Source: CAZPZZ01 sp964591245
GTDB taxonomy: Bacteria > Acidobacteriota > Vicinamibacteria > Vicinamibacterales > UBA8438
Length of the DNA stretch: 8,869 nucleotides
NCBI GenBank assembly: GCA_964591245.1
Contig: CAZPZZ010000161.1
Coordinates: 1 to 8,869 of the forward strand
Direction: 5' to 3'
This document shows positions 1 to 6,476 of the stretch, piece after piece (the stretch's first letter is position 1; each line of letters starts with the position of its first letter). The notes beneath the pieces are model-generated. The model was given only the letters and a program-made list of their open reading frames with translations. It was not told where the DNA came from and did no database searches. The position numbers were made by a program, and so were the translations under genes.

Positions 1-751
1 CGAGGGCGCAACTGCCGATGGCGGCCTGGCTTCGATCAAAAAAGAGATAGTTCCCGGGCCGAATTTCATCGACGCCGTCGAGGTGGTCCACCCCGACGAG
101 CGTCGGTGTGGAGCCGATGCTGACGGCCGGAACCGCGGTCCCGGTTTCGCGCAGCGCGTGGGCGAGGTTGACCGTGCGGTCCCGTTCCTCCCGGGCGACT
201 CTGGTGATGTCGGTCGGACGACGCGCGTGATAACTGTGTCCGGCATGGGCGAGTAATCCCGCGAAACGTGTTCCGGGGCCGTCATGCAGACGGTTGGCCA
301 GTTCCCGAGCGTCGGCGAGCCTGGGGGCGATTCCCGCGCGGTGGTAACCGCAATCGACCTTCAACCACACGGAGATGATCTGAGAACGCGCCGCGGCGCG
401 ACGCTGGATCGTGGCGACGGTCTGTGGATGATCGGCGAGAACCGCGAGTGTGCACGATCGAGCGACCTCGAGTGCGGAGTCCACGTGGCAGGCAGCGAGG
501 GGGAGCGCCCAGCAGATGTCACGAAAACCCGCCTCGGCAAACCGAGCAGCTTCGGCGAGCGTCGATACGGTCAGGCAGGGGTCACTCGGCTCCGTTTGTA
601 GTCGAGCCAGTTCCACGCATTTGTGTGTCTTGGCGTGCGGGCGTAAACGGACCCCGAGCTCGGTGGCACGCCGGCAGGCCATCGCCGCGTTGGTCGTGAC
701 CCGGTCCAGGTCCACCAGGAAGGCGGGAGTGGGAATGCAATCGATATCCAC
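1..751 (-). CDS. D-threonine aldolase / D-serine dehydratase-like PLP enzyme (partial, C-terminus missing)
   Basis: About 250 N-terminal residues of a fold-III (alanine-racemase N-terminal type) PLP enzyme are visible; the rest lies beyond position 1. An opening with IPTPAFLVDLDRV (residues 6-18) is followed by RPHAKTHK (37-44), the family motif whose first lysine (K41) forms the Schiff base with PLP. LAHAGHSY (167-174), SIGSTPT (211-217) and EIRPGNYLFFD (229-239) match the barrel strands and phosphate-binding loop of D-threonine aldolases and DSD1-type D-serine dehydratases. Family members split D-threonine to glycine and acetaldehyde, or deaminate D-serine. The C-terminal metal-binding domain that would separate these activities is outside the window, so the substrate is open. 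The reading frame has an in-frame TAG upstream and no ATG, so I take the GTG at 751-749. It has only a weak ribosome-binding site. CTG codons slightly upstream are less likely alternatives. The gene is divergent from the DUF1592 gene. Confidence 0.85.
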   Translation of the reverse strand, partial: MDIDCIPTPAFLVDLDRVTTNAAMACRRATELGVRLRPHAKTHKCVELARLQTEPSDPCLTVSTLAEAARFAEAGFRDICWALPLAACHVDSALEVARSCTLAVLADHPQTVATIQRRAAARSQIISVWLKVDCGYHRAGIAPRLADARELANRLHDGPGTRFAGLLAHAGHSYHARRPTDITRVAREERDRTVNLAHALRETGTAVPAVSIGSTPTLVGVDHLDGVDEIRPGNYLFFDRSQAAIGSCAL

Positions 752-834
752 GAATGTATCCAGATGGTCTGTCAGTGTCGGTCTCGACGCACCTGCTGTT
801 TCCGGATGCAGGCCATCCTGCGGTCCCTTTCGCT

Positions 835-840
835 ATTGTA
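835..840 (-). promoter_or_regulatory. Candidate -10 element for the PLP enzyme gene
   Basis: On the minus strand the hexamer reads TACAAT, five of six matches to the sigma-70 -10 consensus, about 83 bases upstream of the GTG start. No good -35 hexamer lies at 16-18 bp spacing, so this is only a candidate. Confidence 0.2.
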
Positions 841-1005
841 GTCGGCTGGATTTCGCCTCGACCATGGTCTGACCCACGCCGGTCGTACCGTTGTGGGCTT
901 GCAGTCGAATCTTGTGAGTAGGTGAACGTGAGGAATTTTCAGTAGGCATTTCCTCGTTCCGGCGGAGGCGGGCGATTGGGAGATGCTCCAAGAGCCCATA
1001 CGTAA

Positions 1006-1011
1006 TATGAT
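1006..1011 (+). promoter_or_regulatory. Candidate -10 element for the DUF1592 operon
   Basis: TATGAT (five of six to TATAAT) sits in a locally AT-rich patch (TACGTAATATGATAAGG) that stands out from its GC-rich surroundings, about 41 bases before the GTG start. A TTGGGA at 976-981 would be spaced 17 bp from an overlapping but poorer hexamer (TACGTA, 999-1004). The best -10 has no good -35, so confidence is low. Confidence 0.25.
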
Positions 1012-1041
1012 AAGGGCACGTCTGGAATCGTACTGGCCACG

Positions 1042-1049
1042 AAAGGAAG
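1042..1049 (+). promoter_or_regulatory. Ribosome binding site that bears on the DUF1592 start
   Basis: AAAGGAAG is the only purine-rich Shine-Dalgarno-like run before the gene. It is followed by two tandem GTG codons at 1053 and 1056. The gap from GGAAG is 3 nt to the first and 6 nt to the second, so the second GTG is the better-spaced start. The protein differs by a single residue. Confidence 0.5.
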
Positions 1050-1052
1050 CCC

Positions 1053-3398
1053 GTGGTGCATGCTCTGAAACGATGGATTCCTGCATTGCTGCTGGTGCTG
1101 TGCGCTGGCGGGAGTTCGCCAGCAACGCTGGAGGCGCAAGAATTACCTCCGCATCGTCTGCTGGTTAGCCAATACTGCACTGCCTGCCACAACGACAGAC
1201 TGAATACCGCCGATCTTTCGGTAGACACGCTGATGGCGGGTCCGCTGGAGGATCATGCCGAGACCTGGGAGAAGGTTGCGCGCAAACTTCGTGCGCGTCA
1301 GATGCCCCCGCTGGGTCGCCCCAGGCCCGATGAGTCAGCGTATATCGCGGCAGTGACATCACTGGAGACCGCATTAGATCGTGCGGCTGCAGAGAACCCG
1401 GATCCAGGTCGAACAGACACGTTTCGGCGGCTGACCAGGACCGAGTACGGAAATGCAATACGGGATTTACTCGCGCTGGAGTTGGATCTGGCCGATTTGC
1501 TGCCGCGTGATGAATCGAGTCAGGGTTTCGACAACATTACCGTGACCGATCTGTCACCAACGTTGCTTGAGCGGTATGTGGGGGCGGCGGACAAGATCAG
1601 CCGACTCGCAGTGGGACGGCCGGTCTTATCTCCCGTTGTCGAGACGGTCAAGATGAAGCCGGATCTCACGCAGGAGTGGCACGTCGAGGGGTTGCCGGTG
1701 GGTACCCGCGGCGGAGCCCTGATGAACTACACCTTTCCGGTCGATGGTGACTACGAGATCGTGATCCGGCTTACCCGGGACCGGGACGAGCAGGTTGAGG
1801 GATTGAGAGAGCCACACGAGGTAGAACTGCTGCTGGATCGGGAGCGGATGACGCTGTTTACCGTGGAGCCCCCGCGCCATGTCGGGGATCATTCCGATGT
1901 CGACACGCACCTTACGGCGCGACTGCCGGTGACGGCCGGCCCCCACACGATTGGCGTCACTTTTTTGAAGCAGCCCTGGAGTGTACTCGAGACCGACAGA
2001 AAGCCGTACGACGTGCATTTCAACGTCTACCGCCATCCGCGGGTGCAACCAGGGGTCTATGAAATCTCGGTCACCGGACCTTTTGATGCCAGGGGCCCGG
2101 GAGAGACGCCAAGCCGTGACCGGATCTTCGTGTGCCAACCTCTGGCCGCTGACGAGGAAGACGCGTGTGCTGCGCAGATCGTGGAAACGTTGATGCGTCG
2201 AGCGTATCGGCGGCCTGTCACCGAGCGTGATCGGGAAGAAGCACTCGAGTTCTATCGCCAGGGCCGACCGGATGGCTTTGATGCGGGGATCGAGATGGCC
2301 CTGTCGTCGATCCTGATGAGTCCCGAGTGGTTGTTCCGTGTTGAGCGAGATCCCGCTGGGGTGCGTCCGGATAGTCCCTATGAAATCAGCGAGTTCGAAT
2401 TGGCCTCGAGGCTGTCCTTTTTCCTGTGGAGCAGCATTCCGGATGATGAGTTGCTGGACCTGGCCACCGAGGGCCGGCTGAGTCAGCCGGAGGTATTGGA
2501 ACAGCAAGTGCGGCGCATGTTGGCTGACGAGCGTTCTCGCACGCTGCTGACGAACTTTGTCGGGCAGTGGTTGCATCTCCGGAATCTGGAGTCGGCCACG
2601 CCAGATATGCGGTTGTTCCCGGATTTCGATGACAACCTCCGGCAGGCGATGCGCAGGGAGACGGAGTTGTTTTTGGAGAACGTCATTCGGGAGGACCGGA
2701 GCGTGCTGGACCTTCTGACGGCCGATTACACCTTCTTGAATGAGCGCCTGGCCAGGCACTACGAGATCCCCCACGTGTATGGGAGCTGGTTCCGACGTGT
2801 GACGCTGGAGGAGAACAGCCGGCGTGGCGGATTGCTGCGCCAGGGTAGTATTTTGACGGTGACCTCGTACAACACTCGCACCTCGCCAGTGATTCGAGGG
2901 CATTGGGTGCTTGAGAATGTGTTGGGCGTACCACCCCCGCCCCCGCCGGCCAACGTGCCAGCACTGGAGGATCAAACGGTAGACGGGAGCCTCGCGGTGC
3001 GGGAGCGGTTGATGGAGCATCGTGCGAATCCGCCCTGCTCGGGTTGCCACAACCTGATGGACCCCGTGGGTTTCGCGTTGGAGAATTTTGATGCCATCGG
3101 ACGTTGGCGAACGTCCGAAGGGGGGCAGGCGATTGACGCGACTGGGAGTTTTCCAGGCGGCGCGCGGTTTGACGGGGTTGCGGGCTTGGAGCAGGCGCTG
3201 GTACAACGCTCTGGCCTCTTTGTCGGGACGCTGATCGAGAAATTGATGACCTATTCGTTGGGACGCGGGGTTGAGTATTTTGATGCGTCCGCCGTTCGTA
3301 AGATTGTGCGTGATGCACGTGATTCGGATTTTCGTTTTTCTTCTCTGGTTCTTGGAATCGTGAATAGCCAACCGTTTCGGATGAGGAGATCCCTATGA
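1053..3398 (+). CDS. Exported planctomycete-cytochrome-type DUF1592 protein (DUF1587/1595/1592/1588/1585)
   Basis: A 781-residue protein of unknown biochemical function with a Sec-type signal peptide (K6-R7, hydrophobic 9-18, likely cleavage near 28), so it is periplasmic or surface-located. Visible regions in order: a planctomycete-cytochrome-like N-terminal part with a CTACH heme motif (42-46) and a following MPP (84-86); DUF1587 (about 124-187, RRLTRTEYGNAIRDLL); a beta-rich segment (about 220-340) resembling a carbohydrate-binding jelly roll, which is my inference; DUF1595 (about 368-430); DUF1592 (about 442-572, with FELASRLSFFLWSSIPDDEL); DUF1588 (about 588-686) containing RGGLLRQ, a proline run at 627-632 and a second heme motif CSGCH (662-666); and DUF1585 (about 696-777). 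Length and domain order are normal for the family. Two CXXCH motifs suggest covalent heme and electron transfer, but no reaction is established. The start is GTG. Its stop overlaps the DUF1552 start as ATGA, implying coupled translation. Confidence 0.93.
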   Translation: MVHALKRWIPALLLVLCAGGSSPATLEAQELPPHRLLVSQYCTACHNDRLNTADLSVDTLMAGPLEDHAETWEKVARKLRARQMPPLGRPRPDESAYIAAVTSLETALDRAAAENPDPGRTDTFRRLTRTEYGNAIRDLLALELDLADLLPRDESSQGFDNITVTDLSPTLLERYVGAADKISRLAVGRPVLSPVVETVKMKPDLTQEWHVEGLPVGTRGGALMNYTFPVDGDYEIVIRLTRDRDEQVEGLREPHEVELLLDRERMTLFTVEPPRHVGDHSDVDTHLTARLPVTAGPHTIGVTFLKQPWSVLETDRKPYDVHFNVYRHPRVQPGVYEISVTGPFDARGPGETPSRDRIFVCQPLAADEEDACAAQIVETLMRRAYRRPVTERDREEALEFYRQGRPDGFDAGIEMALSSILMSPEWLFRVERDPAGVRPDSPYEISEFELASRLSFFLWSSIPDDELLDLATEGRLSQPEVLEQQVRRMLADERSRTLLTNFVGQWLHLRNLESATPDMRLFPDFDDNLRQAMRRETELFLENVIREDRSVLDLLTADYTFLNERLARHYEIPHVYGSWFRRVTLEENSRRGGLLRQGSILTVTSYNTRTSPVIRGHWVLENVLGVPPPPPPANVPALEDQTVDGSLAVRERLMEHRANPPCSGCHNLMDPVGFALENFDAIGRWRTSEGGQAIDATGSFPGGARFDGVAGLEQALVQRSGLFVGTLIEKLMTYSLGRGVEYFDASAVRKIVRDARDSDFRFSSLVLGIVNSQPFRMRRSL
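3383..3388 (+). promoter_or_regulatory. Ribosome binding site of the DUF1552 gene
   Basis: GAGGAG lies 6 nt before the ATG at 3395, inside the last codons of the upstream gene. It supports this start even though the ATG overlaps the upstream stop codon. Confidence 0.7.
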
Positions 3399-4720
3399 TC
3401 ATCACCAAGAAAGCTCTTCCGCGTCGAACCTTCCTACGCGGAATGGGAGCAGCGGTCGCGTTGCCGCTACTCGATGCCATGGTGCCGGCTCTGGCCGCGA
3501 CCCCGGTGCGTCCGGTGCGTCGTTTGGGCTATGTCTTCATTCCGATGGGGTCGGATATCAACCGGTGGACCCCGCCTGGCGAGGGCACACTTGCGGAACT
3601 GTCGCCGATCTTGAAGCCACTTGAGCCGTGGAAGGACCACCTGACGGTGGTCACGAACATGGAGCTGCGAAACGCCTATCCAGGCACCCATGCGACCTCC
3701 AATTCCGCCTACCTCAGCTGTGCCAAGGCGAAATTGACAGAGAGCACGGATTACTACCTTGGCACGACGGTTGATCAAATTGCCGCTCAGGAGATTGGCC
3801 AGGGTACGCAGCTGCCGTCACTCGAGCTGGGATTGGATTTACTCGATGTTGTGGGGCAGTGCGATGACGGGTATGCGTGCGTCTACCAGAACAATCTATC
3901 CTGGTCGTCGCCGACGACACCGCTTCCGTATGAGGCGCATCCGAGATTGGTGTTTGAGCGCCTCTTCGGAGAGGGTGGGAGCGTGGAGGAGCGGACCCGC
4001 ACACTCCAGAAGAAAGCGAGCCTGTTGGACCGCGTGAGGCGGGATATCCAGCGGTTACAGAAGGAGCTCGGAACTTCCGACCGTACCAAGGTCGATCAGT
4101 ATCTCGACAGTGTGCGTGAGGTGGAACGGCGTATCCAGGGGGCGGAACAGGGAGCGGCTGAAAATCCGATGCCGGATATGGAACGACCCATTGGTGTGCC
4201 GACCTCGTACGCCGACCATGCGCGGCTCATGTTCGATCTGCAAGTACTGGCGTTGCAGGCGGACATCACGCGGGTGATCTCGTTCCAGTTGGCGCGGGAG
4301 ACGAGTACGCGCAGCTATAGCGAGATTGGCGTGCCCGAGCCGCATCACCCGCTCACCCATCATGGCAACGATGCGGAAAAGGTGGCCAAGGTTGCGAAGA
4401 TCAACCAATTCCACGTGTCGTTGTTTGCCTACCTCGTTGAAAAGCTCAAGGAGACGCCTGATGGCGATGGCAGTCTCCTGGATCATTCGATGTATCTGTA
4501 TGGCAGCGGGATGGGGAATCCGAATGCGCATGATCACATCAACCTGCCGATCATGGTGGCAGGCGGTGGTGGCGGTAAGCTGAAGGGTGGGCGGCATGTC
4601 CGGTATGCGGACCCGACCCCGCTGGCTAACCTGCACCTCACGTTGCTCGAGAAGGCGGGTGTGCGCATGCAGTCCTTTGCCGATAGTCAGGGGAAGGTCG
4701 ACGAACTGCTCAATATCTGA
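3395..4720 (+). CDS. DUF1552 family exported protein, Tat-type signal
   Basis: A 441-residue protein of the DUF1552 family, whose activity is not known. The N-terminus has a twin-arginine-type signal (RRTFLRG, residues 10-16, hydrophobic 17-25, likely cleavage after ALA at 32-34), which implies export in a folded, possibly cofactor-bearing state. The mature part opens with the family pattern RRLGYVFIPMGSD (42-54) and carries GTHA (97-100), a charged, probably helical stretch (about 196-252), HHPLTHHG (317-324), LLDHSMYLYGSGMGN (361-375) and HDH (379-381) before a glycine-rich loop (390-394). The clustered His and Asp residues look like a metal site. The C-terminal pattern recalls DUF1501 proteins of the alkaline-phosphatase/sulfatase superfamily, a resemblance I infer only by eye. 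The gene starts with a strong ribosome-binding site and overlaps the DUF1592 gene by 4 nt. DUF1552 genes commonly sit beside DUF1592 genes, which suggests a shared role. Confidence 0.92.
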   Translation: MIITKKALPRRTFLRGMGAAVALPLLDAMVPALAATPVRPVRRLGYVFIPMGSDINRWTPPGEGTLAELSPILKPLEPWKDHLTVVTNMELRNAYPGTHATSNSAYLSCAKAKLTESTDYYLGTTVDQIAAQEIGQGTQLPSLELGLDLLDVVGQCDDGYACVYQNNLSWSSPTTPLPYEAHPRLVFERLFGEGGSVEERTRTLQKKASLLDRVRRDIQRLQKELGTSDRTKVDQYLDSVREVERRIQGAEQGAAENPMPDMERPIGVPTSYADHARLMFDLQVLALQADITRVISFQLARETSTRSYSEIGVPEPHHPLTHHGNDAEKVAKVAKINQFHVSLFAYLVEKLKETPDGDGSLLDHSMYLYGSGMGNPNAHDHINLPIMVAGGGGGKLKGGRHVRYADPTPLANLHLTLLEKAGVRMQSFADSQGKVDELLNI

Positions 4721-4732
4721 TTTCCAGGGAAC

Positions 4733-4738
4733 GAGGAG
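4733..4738 (+). promoter_or_regulatory. Ribosome binding site that bears on the ankyrin protein start
   Basis: GAGGAG directly abuts the ATG at 4739 and lies 9 nt before a second in-frame ATG at 4748. A weaker AGGGA at 4726-4730 is spaced 8 nt from the first ATG. The sequence cannot settle which is used, and the difference is three residues. Confidence 0.45.
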
Positions 4739-6286
4739 ATGAGCGCCATGTCTGTGAAGCAGATGAGCGTGTGGAGCGTGTTGTGGTTGTTGACGGTGGC
4801 GGGCGTGCCGGCGTCGGCCAACGCGCCCCTGGCGGATGCGGCGGAGAAGAGGAATCAGGCGCAGATCCAGCGCCTGCTCGAACAAGCGGTGGACGTCAAT
4901 GCGGCACAGGTGGATGGGATGACTGCGCTGCACTGGACGACGCTGCACGATGATCTGGAAACCGCGCGTTTGCTCGTGGAGGCTGGGGCAGATGTGACGG
5001 TGACCAACCGCTACGCTGTGACACCGTTGACGTTGGCGTGTACGAATGGAAACGGGCCGTTGGTGGAATTGCTGCTGGAGGCTGGGGCGGACCCGAATAC
5101 CATCGCACCTGGGGGTGAGACGGTCTTGATGACCGCCGCGCGGACAGGGCGGCTGGGCCCGGTAACTGCCCTGCTGGCCCGCGGGGCTGATGTCCATGCC
5201 AAGGTGCAAGGCATGGGGCGCCAGGATGGCGCCGGGGCCACGAAATTCCTGGCTCGCATGGCGGATCCCACGATCTTCGACTTCAGAGCGAAAACCGAAC
5301 AGACGGCGTTGGTGTGGGCGGTGGCAGAGGGCCATGCCGATGTTGTCGACGCGTTGATCCAGGCTGGTGCGGAATTCCAGATGACGTTGGAGTCCGGATT
5401 TACGCCGCTCCTCTTTGCTGTGAGGCAAGGTCACGCCGATGTTGTGAGGCGTCTGGTGCAGGCGGGTGTGGACGTGAATCAGTCGATCGAACCGGTACTG
5501 GAGTGGCAGCACCCTGGGTATGAGGCGTTACTGAAGCCCGGTTCCATGCCGCTCCATGTCGCGGTTGAGAATGGGCATTTCGAGCTGGCCACGTACTTGC
5601 TCGACGCCGGGGCCGATCCCGACGCGGTCGGCCCGACCGGGTATTCGGTGCTGCATGCGATCGCAGGGACTCGTCGGGTTCCCCTGGGTGATGCGAATCC
5701 TCCTCCGGAGGGGTCTGGCAGCATGACCAGTCTGGAATTCGTTAAAGAAATGGCTGCTCGTGGAGCTGACCTCGATGCGCCCTTGCGAGCGGCGACCGTG
5801 GCCGGCCTTACCGCGAGCGGCGTCGGCACGACCCCGTTCCTTGCGGCGGTCCAGACGGCGGACGTCGAGTTGGTGAAAGCCTTCGCGAGCCTGGGAGCTG
5901 ATCCACTGGCGAGAACCGAAAATCAGGCGACAGCGTTGATGTTGGCTGGTCGACGAACCGGGACGGATGAAGAAGTCGTCGAGACCATGCGTGCACTCCT
6001 GACGTTGGGGCTTGATATCGATACAGTCGATAGCAATGGGGAAACCGCCGTGCACATGGCCGCGTATCGCAATCGACCTGAGGCCATCAGGTTTTTGGCG
6101 AGCCAGGGAGTCAGTGTTCAGGTGTGGAATCAAGAGAACCACTACGGTTGGACGCCTCTTGCCATCGCCACCGGCTATAGACGGGGAACGTTCCGGCCGA
6201 ATCCGGAAGCCGAGAGTGCCGTGCGTGAACTGATGATGGCCGCGGGCATTGTGCCACCAGAAAAAGTCACCCCCAATGCGCCATAA
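4739..6286 (+). CDS. Secreted ankyrin-repeat protein
   Basis: A 515-residue protein with a signal peptide (hydrophobic 11-21, likely cleavage after ASA at 25-27) followed almost entirely by about twelve ankyrin repeats, so it is probably a periplasmic or surface protein-binding scaffold. Clear repeats begin near residues 30, 59, 92, 125, 186, 219, 268, 300, 363, 396, 433 and 470, with consensus pieces such as MTALHWTTLHDDLETARLLV, GHADVVDALIQAGA and NGETAVHMAA. The array is irregular. Extra segments occur at about 156-185, at 250-266, and within the eighth repeat (about 311-330, including a PPP). The last repeat contains YRRGTFRPNPEAES. Such inserts recur in ankyrin proteins encoded beside DUF1592/DUF1552 genes, as I recall, and may mark a dedicated partner. 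No catalytic domain is visible. The gene begins 18 nt after the DUF1552 stop on the same strand and likely belongs to the same operon. ATG at 4748 is an equally plausible start. Confidence 0.93.
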   Translation: MSAMSVKQMSVWSVLWLLTVAGVPASANAPLADAAEKRNQAQIQRLLEQAVDVNAAQVDGMTALHWTTLHDDLETARLLVEAGADVTVTNRYAVTPLTLACTNGNGPLVELLLEAGADPNTIAPGGETVLMTAARTGRLGPVTALLARGADVHAKVQGMGRQDGAGATKFLARMADPTIFDFRAKTEQTALVWAVAEGHADVVDALIQAGAEFQMTLESGFTPLLFAVRQGHADVVRRLVQAGVDVNQSIEPVLEWQHPGYEALLKPGSMPLHVAVENGHFELATYLLDAGADPDAVGPTGYSVLHAIAGTRRVPLGDANPPPEGSGSMTSLEFVKEMAARGADLDAPLRAATVAGLTASGVGTTPFLAAVQTADVELVKAFASLGADPLARTENQATALMLAGRRTGTDEEVVETMRALLTLGLDIDTVDSNGETAVHMAAYRNRPEAIRFLASQGVSVQVWNQENHYGWTPLAIATGYRRGTFRPNPEAESAVRELMMAAGIVPPEKVTPNAP

Positions 6287-6316
6287 TCGAGGGCATTGAG
6301 CGTGATCGTGTTGTTT

Positions 6317-6340
6317 CTTTGCCACCACGGGGTGGCGAAG
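6317..6340 (+). terminator. Hairpin downstream of the ankyrin gene (possible terminator)
   Basis: Arms CTTTGCCACC and GGTGGCGAAG can form a 10-bp stem (one G-U pair) around an ACGG loop, 30 nt after the ankyrin stop codon. There is no T-tract after the stem on either strand, so intrinsic termination is uncertain. Its position between two gene groups supports a terminator or processing role. Confidence 0.4.
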
Positions 6341-6429
6341 CGATTGTAGTGGGAAGAGTACTGCCGATGTGGGCGGTCTTCCGCGGCGGCGGGCGGAGCA
6401 CGATACCAGAGATTGACTTATACTTTCGA

Positions 6430-6453
6430 TTACCGAGACGCGACAGTCGGTAA
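6430..6453 (+). promoter_or_regulatory. Inverted repeat upstream of the soxC-like gene
   Basis: Perfect 7-bp arms TTACCGA and TCGGTAA are separated by 10 nt, and the repeat ends 11 nt before the ribosome-binding site AAGGAG (6465-6470). The 17-bp centre-to-centre distance is compatible with a dimeric repressor or activator operator. A 5'-UTR stem is the alternative. A TATACT hexamer lies just upstream at 6419-6424 and a TTGACT at 6413-6418. They overlap too closely to form one promoter, and neither has a good partner element. Confidence 0.35.
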
Positions 6454-6476
6454 CGGCATTTGCGAAGGAGAGAGCA

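Larger units (their letters stand above)
752..1052. other. Divergent intergenic region
   Basis: About 300 bases separate the minus-strand PLP enzyme gene from the plus-strand DUF1592 gene. I see no convincing coding region. Two minus-strand open frames cross it, but their composition (rich in Arg, Ser and Cys) and their overlap with the start of the DUF1592 gene suggest chance. The stretch holds an isolated -10-like hexamer for each direction, a 10-bp perfect palindrome GACCATGGTC at 860-869 midway between the two that could be an operator or chance, and a weak imperfect inverted repeat GAGGAA/TTCCTC at about 930-955. No riboswitch or tRNA-like fold is evident. Confidence 0.6.

Noticed and set aside
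284..872. Three overlapping plus-strand open frames at the left end
   Set aside because: They are antisense to the PLP enzyme, whose RPHAKTHK and other motifs on the minus strand show the true coding frame.
772..1228. Two minus-strand open frames across the divergent intergenic region
   Set aside because: Composition is non-protein-like, they overlap each other and the signal-peptide region of the DUF1592 gene, and no motif is recognisable.
1626..3371. 581-codon open frame antisense to the DUF1592 gene
   Set aside because: The plus strand has clear family domains throughout. The antisense product is rich in Arg, His, Gln and Pro with no recognisable domain, as expected from GC-biased codon use.
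4055..5512. 485-codon antisense open frame spanning the DUF1552/ankyrin junction
   Set aside because: It crosses two well-supported plus-strand genes and has a His/Arg/Gln-rich composition without motifs, so it is a shadow frame.
4900..6250. Repetitive DNA in the ankyrin gene as a possible repeat array
   Set aside because: The similarity is at protein level, with a roughly 33-residue ankyrin period. The DNA copies are diverged and have no spacer structure, so it is neither CRISPR nor a tandem DNA repeat.
6419..6441. TTGACT/TATACT as a full sigma-70 promoter
   Set aside because: The two hexamers are directly adjacent, not 16-18 bp apart, and neither has a good partner at proper spacing.
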